From positions 1 through 55,694 of the forward strand of contig DATKFG010000044.1 in assembly GCA_035511515.1 (NCBI GenBank): a stretch of 55,694 nucleotides of DNA, read 5' to 3'. The notes under the pieces are model-generated. The model saw only the letters and a list, made by a program, of their open reading frames with translations. It searched no databases and was not told the DNA's origin. A program made the translations under genes and the position numbers. Positions 19,086 through 26,992 of this stretch are shown here, piece by piece. This DNA comes from VBCK01 sp035511515 (GTDB lineage Bacteria > Pseudomonadota > Gammaproteobacteria > Burkholderiales > Burkholderiaceae_F). Position 1 is the first letter of the stretch; every line of letters begins with the position of its first letter.

Positions 19086-20960
19086 ATGAAACTCCTCCTG
19101 ATCAATCCGCGGTTCCCCGAGAGCTTCTGGAGTCTGCGCTGGGCCATCGACGAGGTGCTTCCGTCGAAGCGTTCGGTCAATCCGCCCCTGGGGCTGGCGA
19201 CGCTGGCGGCGCTGTGCCCGGCCCACTGGGAGGTGTCGATCGTCGACGAGAACGTCGAATCGGTGCCGCTTGCTCCCGAGGCCGACCTGATCGGCGTGTG
19301 CGGCATGGGCGTGCAGTTCGAGCGCCAGCGCGAGCTGATCGAGCATTTCCGCCAGGCGGGCTACCACGTGGTGGCGGGCGGAAGCTTCGCCTCGCTGTGC
19401 CCCGAGCGCTACGTGGACCTGGCCTGCACCGTCGTGGCAGGAGAATCGGAGTACATCTGGCCGCGGTTTTGCGCCGATTTCGAGCGGGGCCGGCCGCTGG
19501 CGCTGTACCAGGAAACCGGCGTGGTGCGGCTGGAGGACTCGCCCACGCCCCGGTTCGACCTGCTCAAGCTGGATCGCTACGCGATGGTGACGATGCAGTT
19601 CTCGCGCGGCTGCCCCTTCCGCTGCGAGTTCTGCGACATCATCGTGATGTTCGGGCGCAAGCCCCGGCACAAGACGCTCGAGCAGGTCGAGCGCGAGCTG
19701 GACGCGCTGCGCCAACTGGGCGCGCGCAGCGTGTTCTTCGTCGATGACAACCTGATCGGCAACAAGGCGGTGGCGCGCGACCTGTGCCGGATGCTGCTCG
19801 CCTACCAGCGCCGCCACGGTTTTCCGTTCCGGTTCGGCACCGAGGCCACGATCAATCTGGCGCAGGAAGCCGAGCTGCTGGAGCTGTTCCGCGAGGCGAA
19901 GTTCGCGTGGGTCTTCATCGGCATCGAGTCGCCCGACGCGGAGACCCTGAAGCAGACCCTGAAGTCGCAGAACACGCGCGAGGACCTGCAGGTGTCGCTC
20001 AGACGGATCTACCAGCACGGCATCGACGTGCTGGCCGGCTTCATCGTGGGGTTCGATAACGACACGGTGGAGGCGTTCGACCAGCAGTACCGCTTCATCG
20101 TGGACGCCGGTATCCAGGTCGCGATGGTCGGGCTGCTGACGGCGCTGCCCAAAACACCGCTGTACACGCGGCTGCAGGCCGAGGGCCGGCTGCGCGATCT
20201 GGACAGCGCCGACAATACGAAGGCGGCCACCAACGTGATTCCGAAGCGGATGAGCTACGGCGAGCTGATCGACGGCTACCAGAACATGGTGCGCCGGCTG
20301 TCGCGCGATTCGGCCATGGCCCAGCGGGTGGCCAACAAGCTGCGCTTGATGGGCCGGCCGGTTTACGACGGCGACTACTCGCTGGCGCAGAGCCTGGGGA
20401 TCGTGTGGCGCCTGGTGGTCCGGGGCGTCGTGCGCGGCGGGCCGGTGCGGATCTGGCATTTCGCGCGCACCGTGCCGTGGACCGCGCCGCGCAAGCTGTC
20501 GCTGTTCATTTCGGAATGGATCATGGGGCTGGCGATGCACGATTACGTCAGCCGCCATTTCCGCGCCGAGCCTGTCGCGCTGGCGCATCGCCGGATCGTG
20601 GTGCGACGGTTCGGCAAGATTCAGCGGCTGGCCGCGCGTTCGTTGAACGAGGTCCGCGTGGCGCTGTCGCACGCGAGCTCGCTGCCGGACATTTCGATCA
20701 GCCTGCCCGCCGGGCCTTGCCGGGGGTTCCTGGCCTCGGCCGGCCGCCACCTGGACCGTTTGCTGCGCGCGACGCAGTCGTCGCTGACGCTGCGGATCGA
20801 CGCGCTGCTCGAGAGCGAGCGCGACGAAGTCCAGCGCCTGCTGTCGCGGCTGGCGCGTCACGGCGATCGCGTGTTCGTCGTGCTGGGCGAAAATGCCCGG
20901 GGCTTGCTGCAGGTGGACACCTCCGTGTTCCGCCTGCGGTTGGAGCGGTCCGCGGCCTGA
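19086..20960 (+). CDS. B12-binding-domain radical SAM protein (DUF4070 type)
   Basis: A 624-residue protein. The N-terminal ~140 residues resemble a cobalamin-binding Rossmann domain (MKLLLINPRFPESFW, PPLGLATLAALCP, ADLIGVCGMG). The radical SAM core follows, with cluster cysteines Cys176, Cys180 and Cys183 in RGCPFRCEFCD. FVDDNLIGNK and GIESPDAETLKQ are typical for this class, and the C-terminal part fits DUF4070. Some relatives, such as the hopanoid C-2 methylase HpnP, methylate lipids; whether this one does is unknown. The last ~130 residues carry no assigned domain. GGGAG lies about 8 bases before the ATG. It follows a terminator, so transcription restarts here. Confidence 0.87.
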   Translation: MKLLLINPRFPESFWSLRWAIDEVLPSKRSVNPPLGLATLAALCPAHWEVSIVDENVESVPLAPEADLIGVCGMGVQFERQRELIEHFRQAGYHVVAGGSFASLCPERYVDLACTVVAGESEYIWPRFCADFERGRPLALYQETGVVRLEDSPTPRFDLLKLDRYAMVTMQFSRGCPFRCEFCDIIVMFGRKPRHKTLEQVERELDALRQLGARSVFFVDDNLIGNKAVARDLCRMLLAYQRRHGFPFRFGTEATINLAQEAELLELFREAKFAWVFIGIESPDAETLKQTLKSQNTREDLQVSLRRIYQHGIDVLAGFIVGFDNDTVEAFDQQYRFIVDAGIQVAMVGLLTALPKTPLYTRLQAEGRLRDLDSADNTKAATNVIPKRMSYGELIDGYQNMVRRLSRDSAMAQRVANKLRLMGRPVYDGDYSLAQSLGIVWRLVVRGVVRGGPVRIWHFARTVPWTAPRKLSLFISEWIMGLAMHDYVSRHFRAEPVALAHRRIVVRRFGKIQRLAARSLNEVRVALSHASSLPDISISLPAGPCRGFLASAGRHLDRLLRATQSSLTLRIDALLESERDEVQRLLSRLARHGDRVFVVLGENARGLLQVDTSVFRLRLERSAA

Positions 20961-21023
20961 TCCGATCCGCCTTCCTGCTATCTTTGGGTCGACGCCGCGT
21001 GGCGCGGCGCAGGGGGTGGTCGC

Positions 21024-21347
21024 ATGGACGTTGAATCCGGCCAGATCTTCCACCAGATCCGCCAATGGCGCGATCTGGGGCGCGGGGTGGCGCTCGCCAC
21101 GGTGGTGCGCACCTGGGGCTCGTCGCCCCGGCCGGCCGGCAGCCATCTGGCCGTCGACAGCAGCGGGCAATTCGTCGGCTCCGTCTCGGGCGGCTGCATC
21201 GAGGCGGCCGTGATTCACGAAGCCCAGGACGTGATCCGTGACGGCCGCCGGCGCCGCCTGCAATTCGGCGTCAGCGACGAGCAGGCCTGGCAGGCGGGGC
21301 TGGCCTGCGGCGGGCAGATCGAGGTATTCGTCGAGCGGGTCGAATGA
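21024..21347 (+). CDS. XdhC/CoxI family protein, N-terminal half
   Basis: A 107-residue protein equal to the XdhC_CoxI domain alone. The motifs GVALATVVRTWGSSPRPAGS, FVGSVSGGCIEAAV and GLACGGQIEVFVE are diagnostic. XdhC binds molybdenum cofactor and hands it, sulfurated, to xanthine dehydrogenase or CO dehydrogenase-type enzymes. Here the usual two-domain protein is divided, and the Rossmann half is the next gene, overlapping as ATGA (21344-21347). The split form is known in some cox/xdh-like clusters. AGGGGG precedes the ATG. Confidence 0.9.
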   Translation: MDVESGQIFHQIRQWRDLGRGVALATVVRTWGSSPRPAGSHLAVDSSGQFVGSVSGGCIEAAVIHEAQDVIRDGRRRRLQFGVSDEQAWQAGLACGGQIEVFVERVE

Positions 21348-22039
21348 GGCGGGATATCCTGGACCGGTTGATGGCGCCCCGATCGGCGCGCGCCGCGATG
21401 GCGCTGGTGACCCGGCTGAGCGACGGGGCCCAGGCGCTGGTGGAGCGCGAGGTCCTGTGCGGCGACCTGGAGCTGGACTCCGAGCTGCTCGCCGCGGTCG
21501 GCCGCAGCGTGCGGCAGGAACGCAGCGGTCCGCTGGCGCAGCGCGAAGACCTGTTCGTTCGCGTCTACGCCGGCCCGCCGCGTCTGCTGGTGGTGGGCGC
21601 GGTGCACGTCGCCGCGGCGCTGGCGCCGATGGCGGCGCTGGCGGGGTTCGACGTGACGGTGATCGATCCGCGCAGCGGCTTCGCCAATGCCGAGCGGTTT
21701 CCCAACGTCACGCTGACCGACGAGAGCCCCGAGGAGGCGATGGCCCGTCTGGCTCCCGATGCCCGCACCGCGGTGGTCACGCTGGCGCACGATCCGAACC
21801 TCGACGATCCGGCGCTGGTGGCCGCATTGAACAGCCCCGCGTTCTATATCGGATCGATGGGCAGCGCGCGCACGCATGCCAAACGCGTGGAACGGTTGAC
21901 CCAGCTCGGACTGGGCGATCGGGTCGGGCGGATTCACGCGCCGGTCGGGCTCGCGCTGGGCGGGCGCTCGCCGGCCGAGATCGCGCTGGCCACGCTGGCG
22001 CAGATCGTGCAAGAGCGCTATCGCGGCAACGGGCCGTGA
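21344..22039 (+). CDS. XdhC family protein, C-terminal Rossmann half
   Basis: A 231-residue protein with a poorly conserved N-terminal ~80 residues and then the XdhC Rossmann domain: PRLLVVGAVHVAAALAPMAA, FDVTVIDPRSGFANAERFP, VVTLAHDPNLDDPAL, FYIGSMGSARTHAKR and IHAPVGLALGGRSPAEIALA. It completes the split XdhC with the preceding gene, to which it is coupled by a 4-base overlap. Its stop overlaps the next start as GTGA. Role in molybdenum cofactor insertion is inferred from the family. Confidence 0.9.
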   Translation: MRRDILDRLMAPRSARAAMALVTRLSDGAQALVEREVLCGDLELDSELLAAVGRSVRQERSGPLAQREDLFVRVYAGPPRLLVVGAVHVAAALAPMAALAGFDVTVIDPRSGFANAERFPNVTLTDESPEEAMARLAPDARTAVVTLAHDPNLDDPALVAALNSPAFYIGSMGSARTHAKRVERLTQLGLGDRVGRIHAPVGLALGGRSPAEIALATLAQIVQERYRGNGP

Positions 22040-22671
22040 GCGCTCGCAGCGCAGCGCTGGTACTGGCGGCCGGGACCTCGAGCCGCATGCAGGGGCGCAA
22101 CAAGCTGCTGTGCGAGGTCGGCGGCATGACGATGATCGAGCGCGCGGTGCGGGCTGCCCTCGATTCGCGTTGCATGCAGGTGGTGGTGGTGACCGGCTCG
22201 CAGGCCGATCTCGTCGAAGCCGCGCTGCAGGCGGTGCAGGCCTGCAAGCCCGTCACCGTCGTGCGCAATCCGGATTACGCAACGGGACTTTCGAGCTCGC
22301 TGCGGTGCGCGGTGGCCACGTTGCCCGACACGCTGGATGCGGCGCTGGTGCATCTGGCCGACATGCCGTGGATCGGCGCGGCGCACATCGACCGGCTGAT
22401 CGATGCGTTCGATCCGCGCGAGCCGGCGATCGTCGCGCCGTTCCGCAACGGCCGGCGCGGCCAACCCGTGCTGTGGCCCAAGGATTACTTCCCGGCGCTG
22501 GGCGCGCTCAGCGGCGACAGCGGCGCCCGCGGCCTGCTCGAGCGGTGCGCCTCGTCCGTGCGGGCCGTGCCGTTCGACACCGACGCCATCTTCCAGGACA
22601 TCGACACGCCGGACGAGCTGGCGCAGGCCCTGCGCCAGGCCGTCCAAATTGCCCAGGAGCGCACGGACTGA
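22036..22671 (+). CDS. MocA-type nucleotidyltransferase (molybdenum cofactor cytidylyltransferase-like)
   Basis: A 211-residue NTP transferase. The nucleotide-binding start AALVLAAGTSSRMQGRNKLL matches the MobA/MocA pattern, with the Gly usual after Arg-Met shifted by one (RMQG). VVRNPDYATGLSSSLRCAV and LADMPWIGAAHIDRLI follow, and the C-terminal QDIDTPDEL is typical. MocA attaches CMP to molybdopterin for xanthine dehydrogenase-type enzymes, which fits the XdhC pair upstream. The start GTG 22036 overlaps the previous stop. No molybdoenzyme subunit gene lies in this window. Confidence 0.87.
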   Translation: MSARSAALVLAAGTSSRMQGRNKLLCEVGGMTMIERAVRAALDSRCMQVVVVTGSQADLVEAALQAVQACKPVTVVRNPDYATGLSSSLRCAVATLPDTLDAALVHLADMPWIGAAHIDRLIDAFDPREPAIVAPFRNGRRGQPVLWPKDYFPALGALSGDSGARGLLERCASSVRAVPFDTDAIFQDIDTPDELAQALRQAVQIAQERTD

Positions 22672-22718
22672 CCGGCGCTCGCTCGCCCACCTCACGTTCG
22701 TTCATACGGAGTTCGCTG

Positions 22719-25700
22719 ATGTTCCTGCGAAAAGTGCTGCTGTCCTCGCTGATGTTGTTCGCGCTGCCGGTTTTCGCGCAGACCGTTCCGGAGAGCCTGT
22801 TCAACGGGATGAAGTGGCGCCTGATCGGACCATTCCGCGGCGGCCGGTCGGTTGCCGTCGCGGGCGTGCCCGCGGACGCGGCCGTCTATTACTTCGGTGC
22901 CGCGGCCGGCGGCGTGTGGAAGTCGGGCGACGGCGGCGCCGACTGGACACCCCTGTCCGACAAGGAGCCGATCGCCTCGATTGGCGCGCTGGCGGTTGCC
23001 GAATCCGATCCGAACGTGCTGTACGCGGGAACCGGAGAAGCGTGCATTCGCGGCAACGTGGCCAACGGCGACGGCGTCTACAAGTCCACGGACGGCGGCC
23101 GCACCTGGCGCAACGTCGGCTTGCGCGATTCGCAGCACATCGGCGCCTTGATCATCCATCCGCGCGACCCGAACATCGCATTCGTCGCCGCGCTCGGGCA
23201 CGCCTACGGCCCGAACCCGGAGCGCGGCATCTTCCGCACGCTCGACGGCGGCAAGACGTGGGAAAAGGTGCTCTACCGGAACGACCGCACCGGCGGCATC
23301 GATGTGGTGTTCGATCCGCACAGCCCGGGCATCCTGTATGCAGCGCTGTGGGAAGTGGTGCGCACTCCGTGGAGCCTGACCAGCGGCGGCGAGGGCAGCG
23401 GTCTGTACAAGTCGGTCGACGGCGGCACCACCTGGAAACGCCTGGAAGGCAACGGTCTGCCCAAGGGGATCAAGGGCAGGATCGGCGTGTCGGTGTCGGG
23501 CGCCGACGGCAGTCGCGTGTATGCATCGATCGAAGCAGAGGAGGGCGGCATCTTCCGCTCGGACGACAGCGGCGAGAGCTGGGTGCGCGTCAACGACGAC
23601 GAGCGCTTCCGCCAGCGGGCGTGGTACTTCAGCCACATCTTCGCCGATCCGAAAGGTGCCGACACGGTGTACGTTCTGAACACGGGTCTGTTCCGCTCGA
23701 CCGACGCCGGCAAGACCTTCGCGTTGCTTGCCGCCCCCCACGGCGACCACCACGCCCTGTGGATCGATCCGGCCAATCCGCAACGGATGATCGACGGCGA
23801 TGACGGAGGCGTCACGATCACGCTGGATGGGGGCAAGACCTGGACGCGACAGGACAATCAGCCCACCGGGCAGTTCTATCACGTGGTCGCCGACCACGAC
23901 TATCCCTACCACCTGTATGGCTCGCAGCAGGACCTGGGTTCGGTCGCCATCGCCAGCCGCACCGACGAAGGCACGATCGGCCAGCGGGACTGGTACGAGG
24001 TGGGCGGCGGCGAGAGCGGATGCATTGCCCCCGATCCGCGCGACGCCAACATCGTGTTCGCCACTGACAACGACGGCGTGGTGACGCGCTGGGACAGGCG
24101 CACCAAACAGACGCAGTACATCAATGTGTGGCCTCTGGATACGTCGGGGCTGGGAGCCGAGAGCCTCGAGCATCGATTCCAGTGGACCGAGCCGGTGCTG
24201 GCGTCGGTGCACGATCCGAACGTCCTGTACACCGCCGCCGAGGTCGTCTTCAAGACCACCGATGCCGGCAAGCACTGGAGCGTGATCAGTCCCGACCTGA
24301 CCCGAAACGACAAATCCAGGCAGAAGCCGTCGGGCGGGCCGATCACGCTCGACATCACCAGCGTGGAGTACTACGACACGGTGTTCGCCCTGGCCGAATC
24401 GCCGGTGCAGAAGGATCTGCTCTGGGCCGGAACCGACGACGGGCTGGTTCACATCACCCGCGACGGCGGCAAGAACTGGAACAGCGTCACGCCCGGGGCA
24501 ATGCCCGAGTGGGGCACCGTCAGCCAGATCGATGCCTCCCCGCACGACGCGGGCGGCGCCTACATCGCCGTCGACCGCCACAAGCTCGACGACGTGCGTC
24601 CCTATATCTACAAGACCAGCGACTTCGGCAACTCGTGGTCGAAAGCGACCGGCGGCATTCCCGACGGAGCGTTCGTCCGGGCCGTGCGCGAAGACCCGAA
24701 AAGGAAAGGCCTGCTGTACGCCGGAACCGAGCAGGGCGTGTTCGTGTCGTTCGACGACGGCCAGCACTGGCAGCCGCTGCAGCTGAACCTTCCGGTCACG
24801 CCGGTGACCGACCTGATCGTCAAGGATGACGATCTGGCCATTTCGACCAACGGCCGCTCCTTCTGGATCCTCGATGACCTGGCTCCGCTGCGCCAGGCGT
24901 CGGCGCCGCCGGCCTCCAGGGAAATGCTCCTTTATCAGCCGGCCCCGACGGTGCGCCTGCACTACCCGGAAGAAATCGACAAGCACAGGCCGGTGGGCCT
25001 GTCGCCCAATGGCGCCTACATCGACTACTGGTTCCGCAACACCCCGGGCGAAGAGGTCACGCTGCAGATCAAGGATGCGCAGGGGCGCGTGGTCCAGACG
25101 TTCTCGAGCCAGAAGAAAAAAGACAAGTTCGAGCAGCCGCCGGAATGGCCCGACCTGGAAAAGCCGGCCGATGTGATCCCGGCCAAGGAGGGCATGAACC
25201 GGTTCGCCTGGAATCTGCGCTGGGCCTCGCCGCCGGAGACGCCGGGAGCGTTCTATCAGGGCAACGGGCCCGAGGGTCCGATCGTGCTGCCGGGCACCTA
25301 CCGCCTGACGCTGACCTGGAACGGCAGGAGCGAGACGGCCCAGCTCGAGGTGGTGCCGGACCCCCGAACCGCCGATTCGCTCGATGGTCTGCGCGAACAG
25401 TTCGACCTGTCGATGCGCGTGCGCGAACGCATCGGCCAGATGCATCAGGCGATCAATCAGATCCGGGGCGTGCGCGGCGATCTGGAATCGCTCAAGGCAC
25501 GCCTGCAGGCGGGCGATCACGGCAAGACTCTGCTCGCCACGGTCGATCAGCTGGAAAAGACGATGGCCTCGATCGAGCAGGCACTGATACAGGTCAAGTT
25601 GAAGAGCACCGAGGGAAACCTGCGCTATCCCTCGATGCTCAACGAGCAGTTCGATACGTTCAGCCACTTGATCGAGAACGCCGACGCGGCTCCGACCCAG

Positions 25701-25853
25701 TCGATGCTGGACGTCTTCGCGGGCCTGGACAAGCGACTTGGCGCCGAGCTGGCCAGGTGGCGCGTGGTCGCCGAGACCGACATTGCGGCCCTGAATGCGC
25801 AGGCGGCCAGCGAGAACGTGCCGCCGGTGGTGGTGCGGGTGGAACTTCCCTGA
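22719..25853 (+). CDS. Exported Asp-box (BNR/sortilin-like) beta-propeller protein
   Basis: A 1044-residue secreted protein with signal peptide MFLRKVLLSSLMLFALPVFA. The N-terminal two thirds hold about eleven Asp-box motifs of the form SxDxGxxW (for example STDGGRTW, TLDGGKTW, SVDGGTTW, TTDAGKHW, TRDGGKNW), which build one or two sortilin/VPS10-like propellers. WRLIGPFRGGRSVAVAGV is the conserved opening of this bacterial family. The C-terminal third has a beta-rich part and a helical region (RVRERIGQMHQAINQIRGVR). No sialidase catalytic set is evident. The function of the family is unproven; annotations as glycosyl hydrolase are weak. GGAG lies about 9 bases before the ATG. Confidence 0.87.
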   Translation: MFLRKVLLSSLMLFALPVFAQTVPESLFNGMKWRLIGPFRGGRSVAVAGVPADAAVYYFGAAAGGVWKSGDGGADWTPLSDKEPIASIGALAVAESDPNVLYAGTGEACIRGNVANGDGVYKSTDGGRTWRNVGLRDSQHIGALIIHPRDPNIAFVAALGHAYGPNPERGIFRTLDGGKTWEKVLYRNDRTGGIDVVFDPHSPGILYAALWEVVRTPWSLTSGGEGSGLYKSVDGGTTWKRLEGNGLPKGIKGRIGVSVSGADGSRVYASIEAEEGGIFRSDDSGESWVRVNDDERFRQRAWYFSHIFADPKGADTVYVLNTGLFRSTDAGKTFALLAAPHGDHHALWIDPANPQRMIDGDDGGVTITLDGGKTWTRQDNQPTGQFYHVVADHDYPYHLYGSQQDLGSVAIASRTDEGTIGQRDWYEVGGGESGCIAPDPRDANIVFATDNDGVVTRWDRRTKQTQYINVWPLDTSGLGAESLEHRFQWTEPVLASVHDPNVLYTAAEVVFKTTDAGKHWSVISPDLTRNDKSRQKPSGGPITLDITSVEYYDTVFALAESPVQKDLLWAGTDDGLVHITRDGGKNWNSVTPGAMPEWGTVSQIDASPHDAGGAYIAVDRHKLDDVRPYIYKTSDFGNSWSKATGGIPDGAFVRAVREDPKRKGLLYAGTEQGVFVSFDDGQHWQPLQLNLPVTPVTDLIVKDDDLAISTNGRSFWILDDLAPLRQASAPPASREMLLYQPAPTVRLHYPEEIDKHRPVGLSPNGAYIDYWFRNTPGEEVTLQIKDAQGRVVQTFSSQKKKDKFEQPPEWPDLEKPADVIPAKEGMNRFAWNLRWASPPETPGAFYQGNGPEGPIVLPGTYRLTLTWNGRSETAQLEVVPDPRTADSLDGLREQFDLSMRVRERIGQMHQAINQIRGVRGDLESLKARLQAGDHGKTLLATVDQLEKTMASIEQALIQVKLKSTEGNLRYPSMLNEQFDTFSHLIENADAAPTQSMLDVFAGLDKRLGAELARWRVVAETDIAALNAQAASENVPPVVVRVELP

Positions 25854-26022
25854 CGGTCGTGTCTTCAGGCTGCTACCGGAATCGCGAAGGTCGCCCGAGC
25901 CCGCGCGAACTTCGTCGGCTGTCGGCCGGCAACTCTGTCGGCCAGCGTAATTGCCAGGGTCCCGACATCTATCTTTGAAGCCTATATTATTAGACACAAT
26001 CCATCGTGACCGGAGATACATC

Positions 26023-26934
26023 ATGTTGGATGCAGTGACCTTGGATCAACTTCGCACCTTCATCGCCGCTGCCGAGCAGGGCAGCTTTTCCGCTGCCGGG
26101 CGCAAGCTGCGGCGGGCGCAATCGGTCGTCAGCCAGACACTGGCGAATCTCGAAGGACAACTCGGCGTGACCTTGTTCGATCGCAGCGCGCGCTACCCGA
26201 CGCTTACCGAGGACGGTCGCGTATTGCTGCAGAATGCCCGCGCCGTCGCCGATCAGATGGATGGTTTCAAAGCGCGCGCGAAGACCTTGCGCGAAGGACT
26301 CGAGCCGGAACTCTCGCTCTCGATCGATGTGATGTTTCCGATGAGCGAACTCACCGCGGCCGTCGCCGCGTTCCGCGATACTTTTCCGCACACACCGTTG
26401 CGGTTGTTCGTCGAAGCGCTCGGTGGGGTCATCGAACCGGTGTTACAGGGTTCCTGCCAGATTGGCATCGTTGGCACGTTACCGTCTCTGCCCGAAGGCA
26501 TGCACAGCGAATCGCTGCTCGACGTGCCGATGGTCACCGTCGTTGCATCGAAGCATCCGCTGGCGTCGCACAAAGGCGTCATTCCGCAATCGGCACTGCA
26601 GCGGCACGTGCAGCTCGTGCTGACCGATCGATCGACATTGACGAAAGGCCAGAACTACGGCGTGTTTTCGCCGAATGTGTGGCGACTCGCCGATATGGGA
26701 GCTCGGCACGCCTTTCTGCGTGCGGGCTTCGGCTTTGGCCACATGCCGCGGTTCATGGTGGAGGACGACATCAAGAGCGGCAAGCTGCGTGTTGTGCGCA
26801 TCGAGATTCCGGGCATAGTGAAACTGCTGATGCCGATGCGTGCGGTGTATCGCAAGGACGCGCCGCCCGGACCCGCGGGCCGCTGGTTGATTGACCACTT
26901 GAGCCGGCGTAGTGGCGCAAAGCGGGCGACATAG
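26023..26934 (+). CDS. LysR-type transcriptional regulator
   Basis: A 303-residue LysR regulator. The winged helix-turn-helix covers residues ~5-65 (TLDQLRTFIAAAEQGSFSAA, AQSVVSQTLANLEGQLGVTL, FDRSARYPTLTEDG), followed by a periplasmic-binding-like effector domain. GGAG precedes the ATG. The upstream 169-base region becomes AT-rich just before the gene (25970-26000), the likely promoter and autoregulatory site. Base composition looks less GC-rich than its neighbours, hinting at a different origin. There is no divergent partner gene, so the target is not obvious. Confidence 0.92.
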   Translation: MLDAVTLDQLRTFIAAAEQGSFSAAGRKLRRAQSVVSQTLANLEGQLGVTLFDRSARYPTLTEDGRVLLQNARAVADQMDGFKARAKTLREGLEPELSLSIDVMFPMSELTAAVAAFRDTFPHTPLRLFVEALGGVIEPVLQGSCQIGIVGTLPSLPEGMHSESLLDVPMVTVVASKHPLASHKGVIPQSALQRHVQLVLTDRSTLTKGQNYGVFSPNVWRLADMGARHAFLRAGFGFGHMPRFMVEDDIKSGKLRVVRIEIPGIVKLLMPMRAVYRKDAPPGPAGRWLIDHLSRRSGAKRAT

Positions 26935-26992
26935 AAATGCGAGGGCGGCGCTTCTGTCTTATTGCGATCGGGCAGGCTGGGTAAGATCGGCC

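Noticed and set aside
22719..25853. Sialidase or glycosyl hydrolase function for the Asp-box protein
   Set aside because: Asp-boxes only define the propeller fold. No sialidase arginine triad or FRIP-like motif was seen.
22692..26024. 1110-codon open frame on the minus strand opposite the Asp-box protein
   Set aside because: The plus strand encodes the conserved propeller with regular Asp-box motifs and a ribosome site. The antisense product resembles no family and spans two genes.
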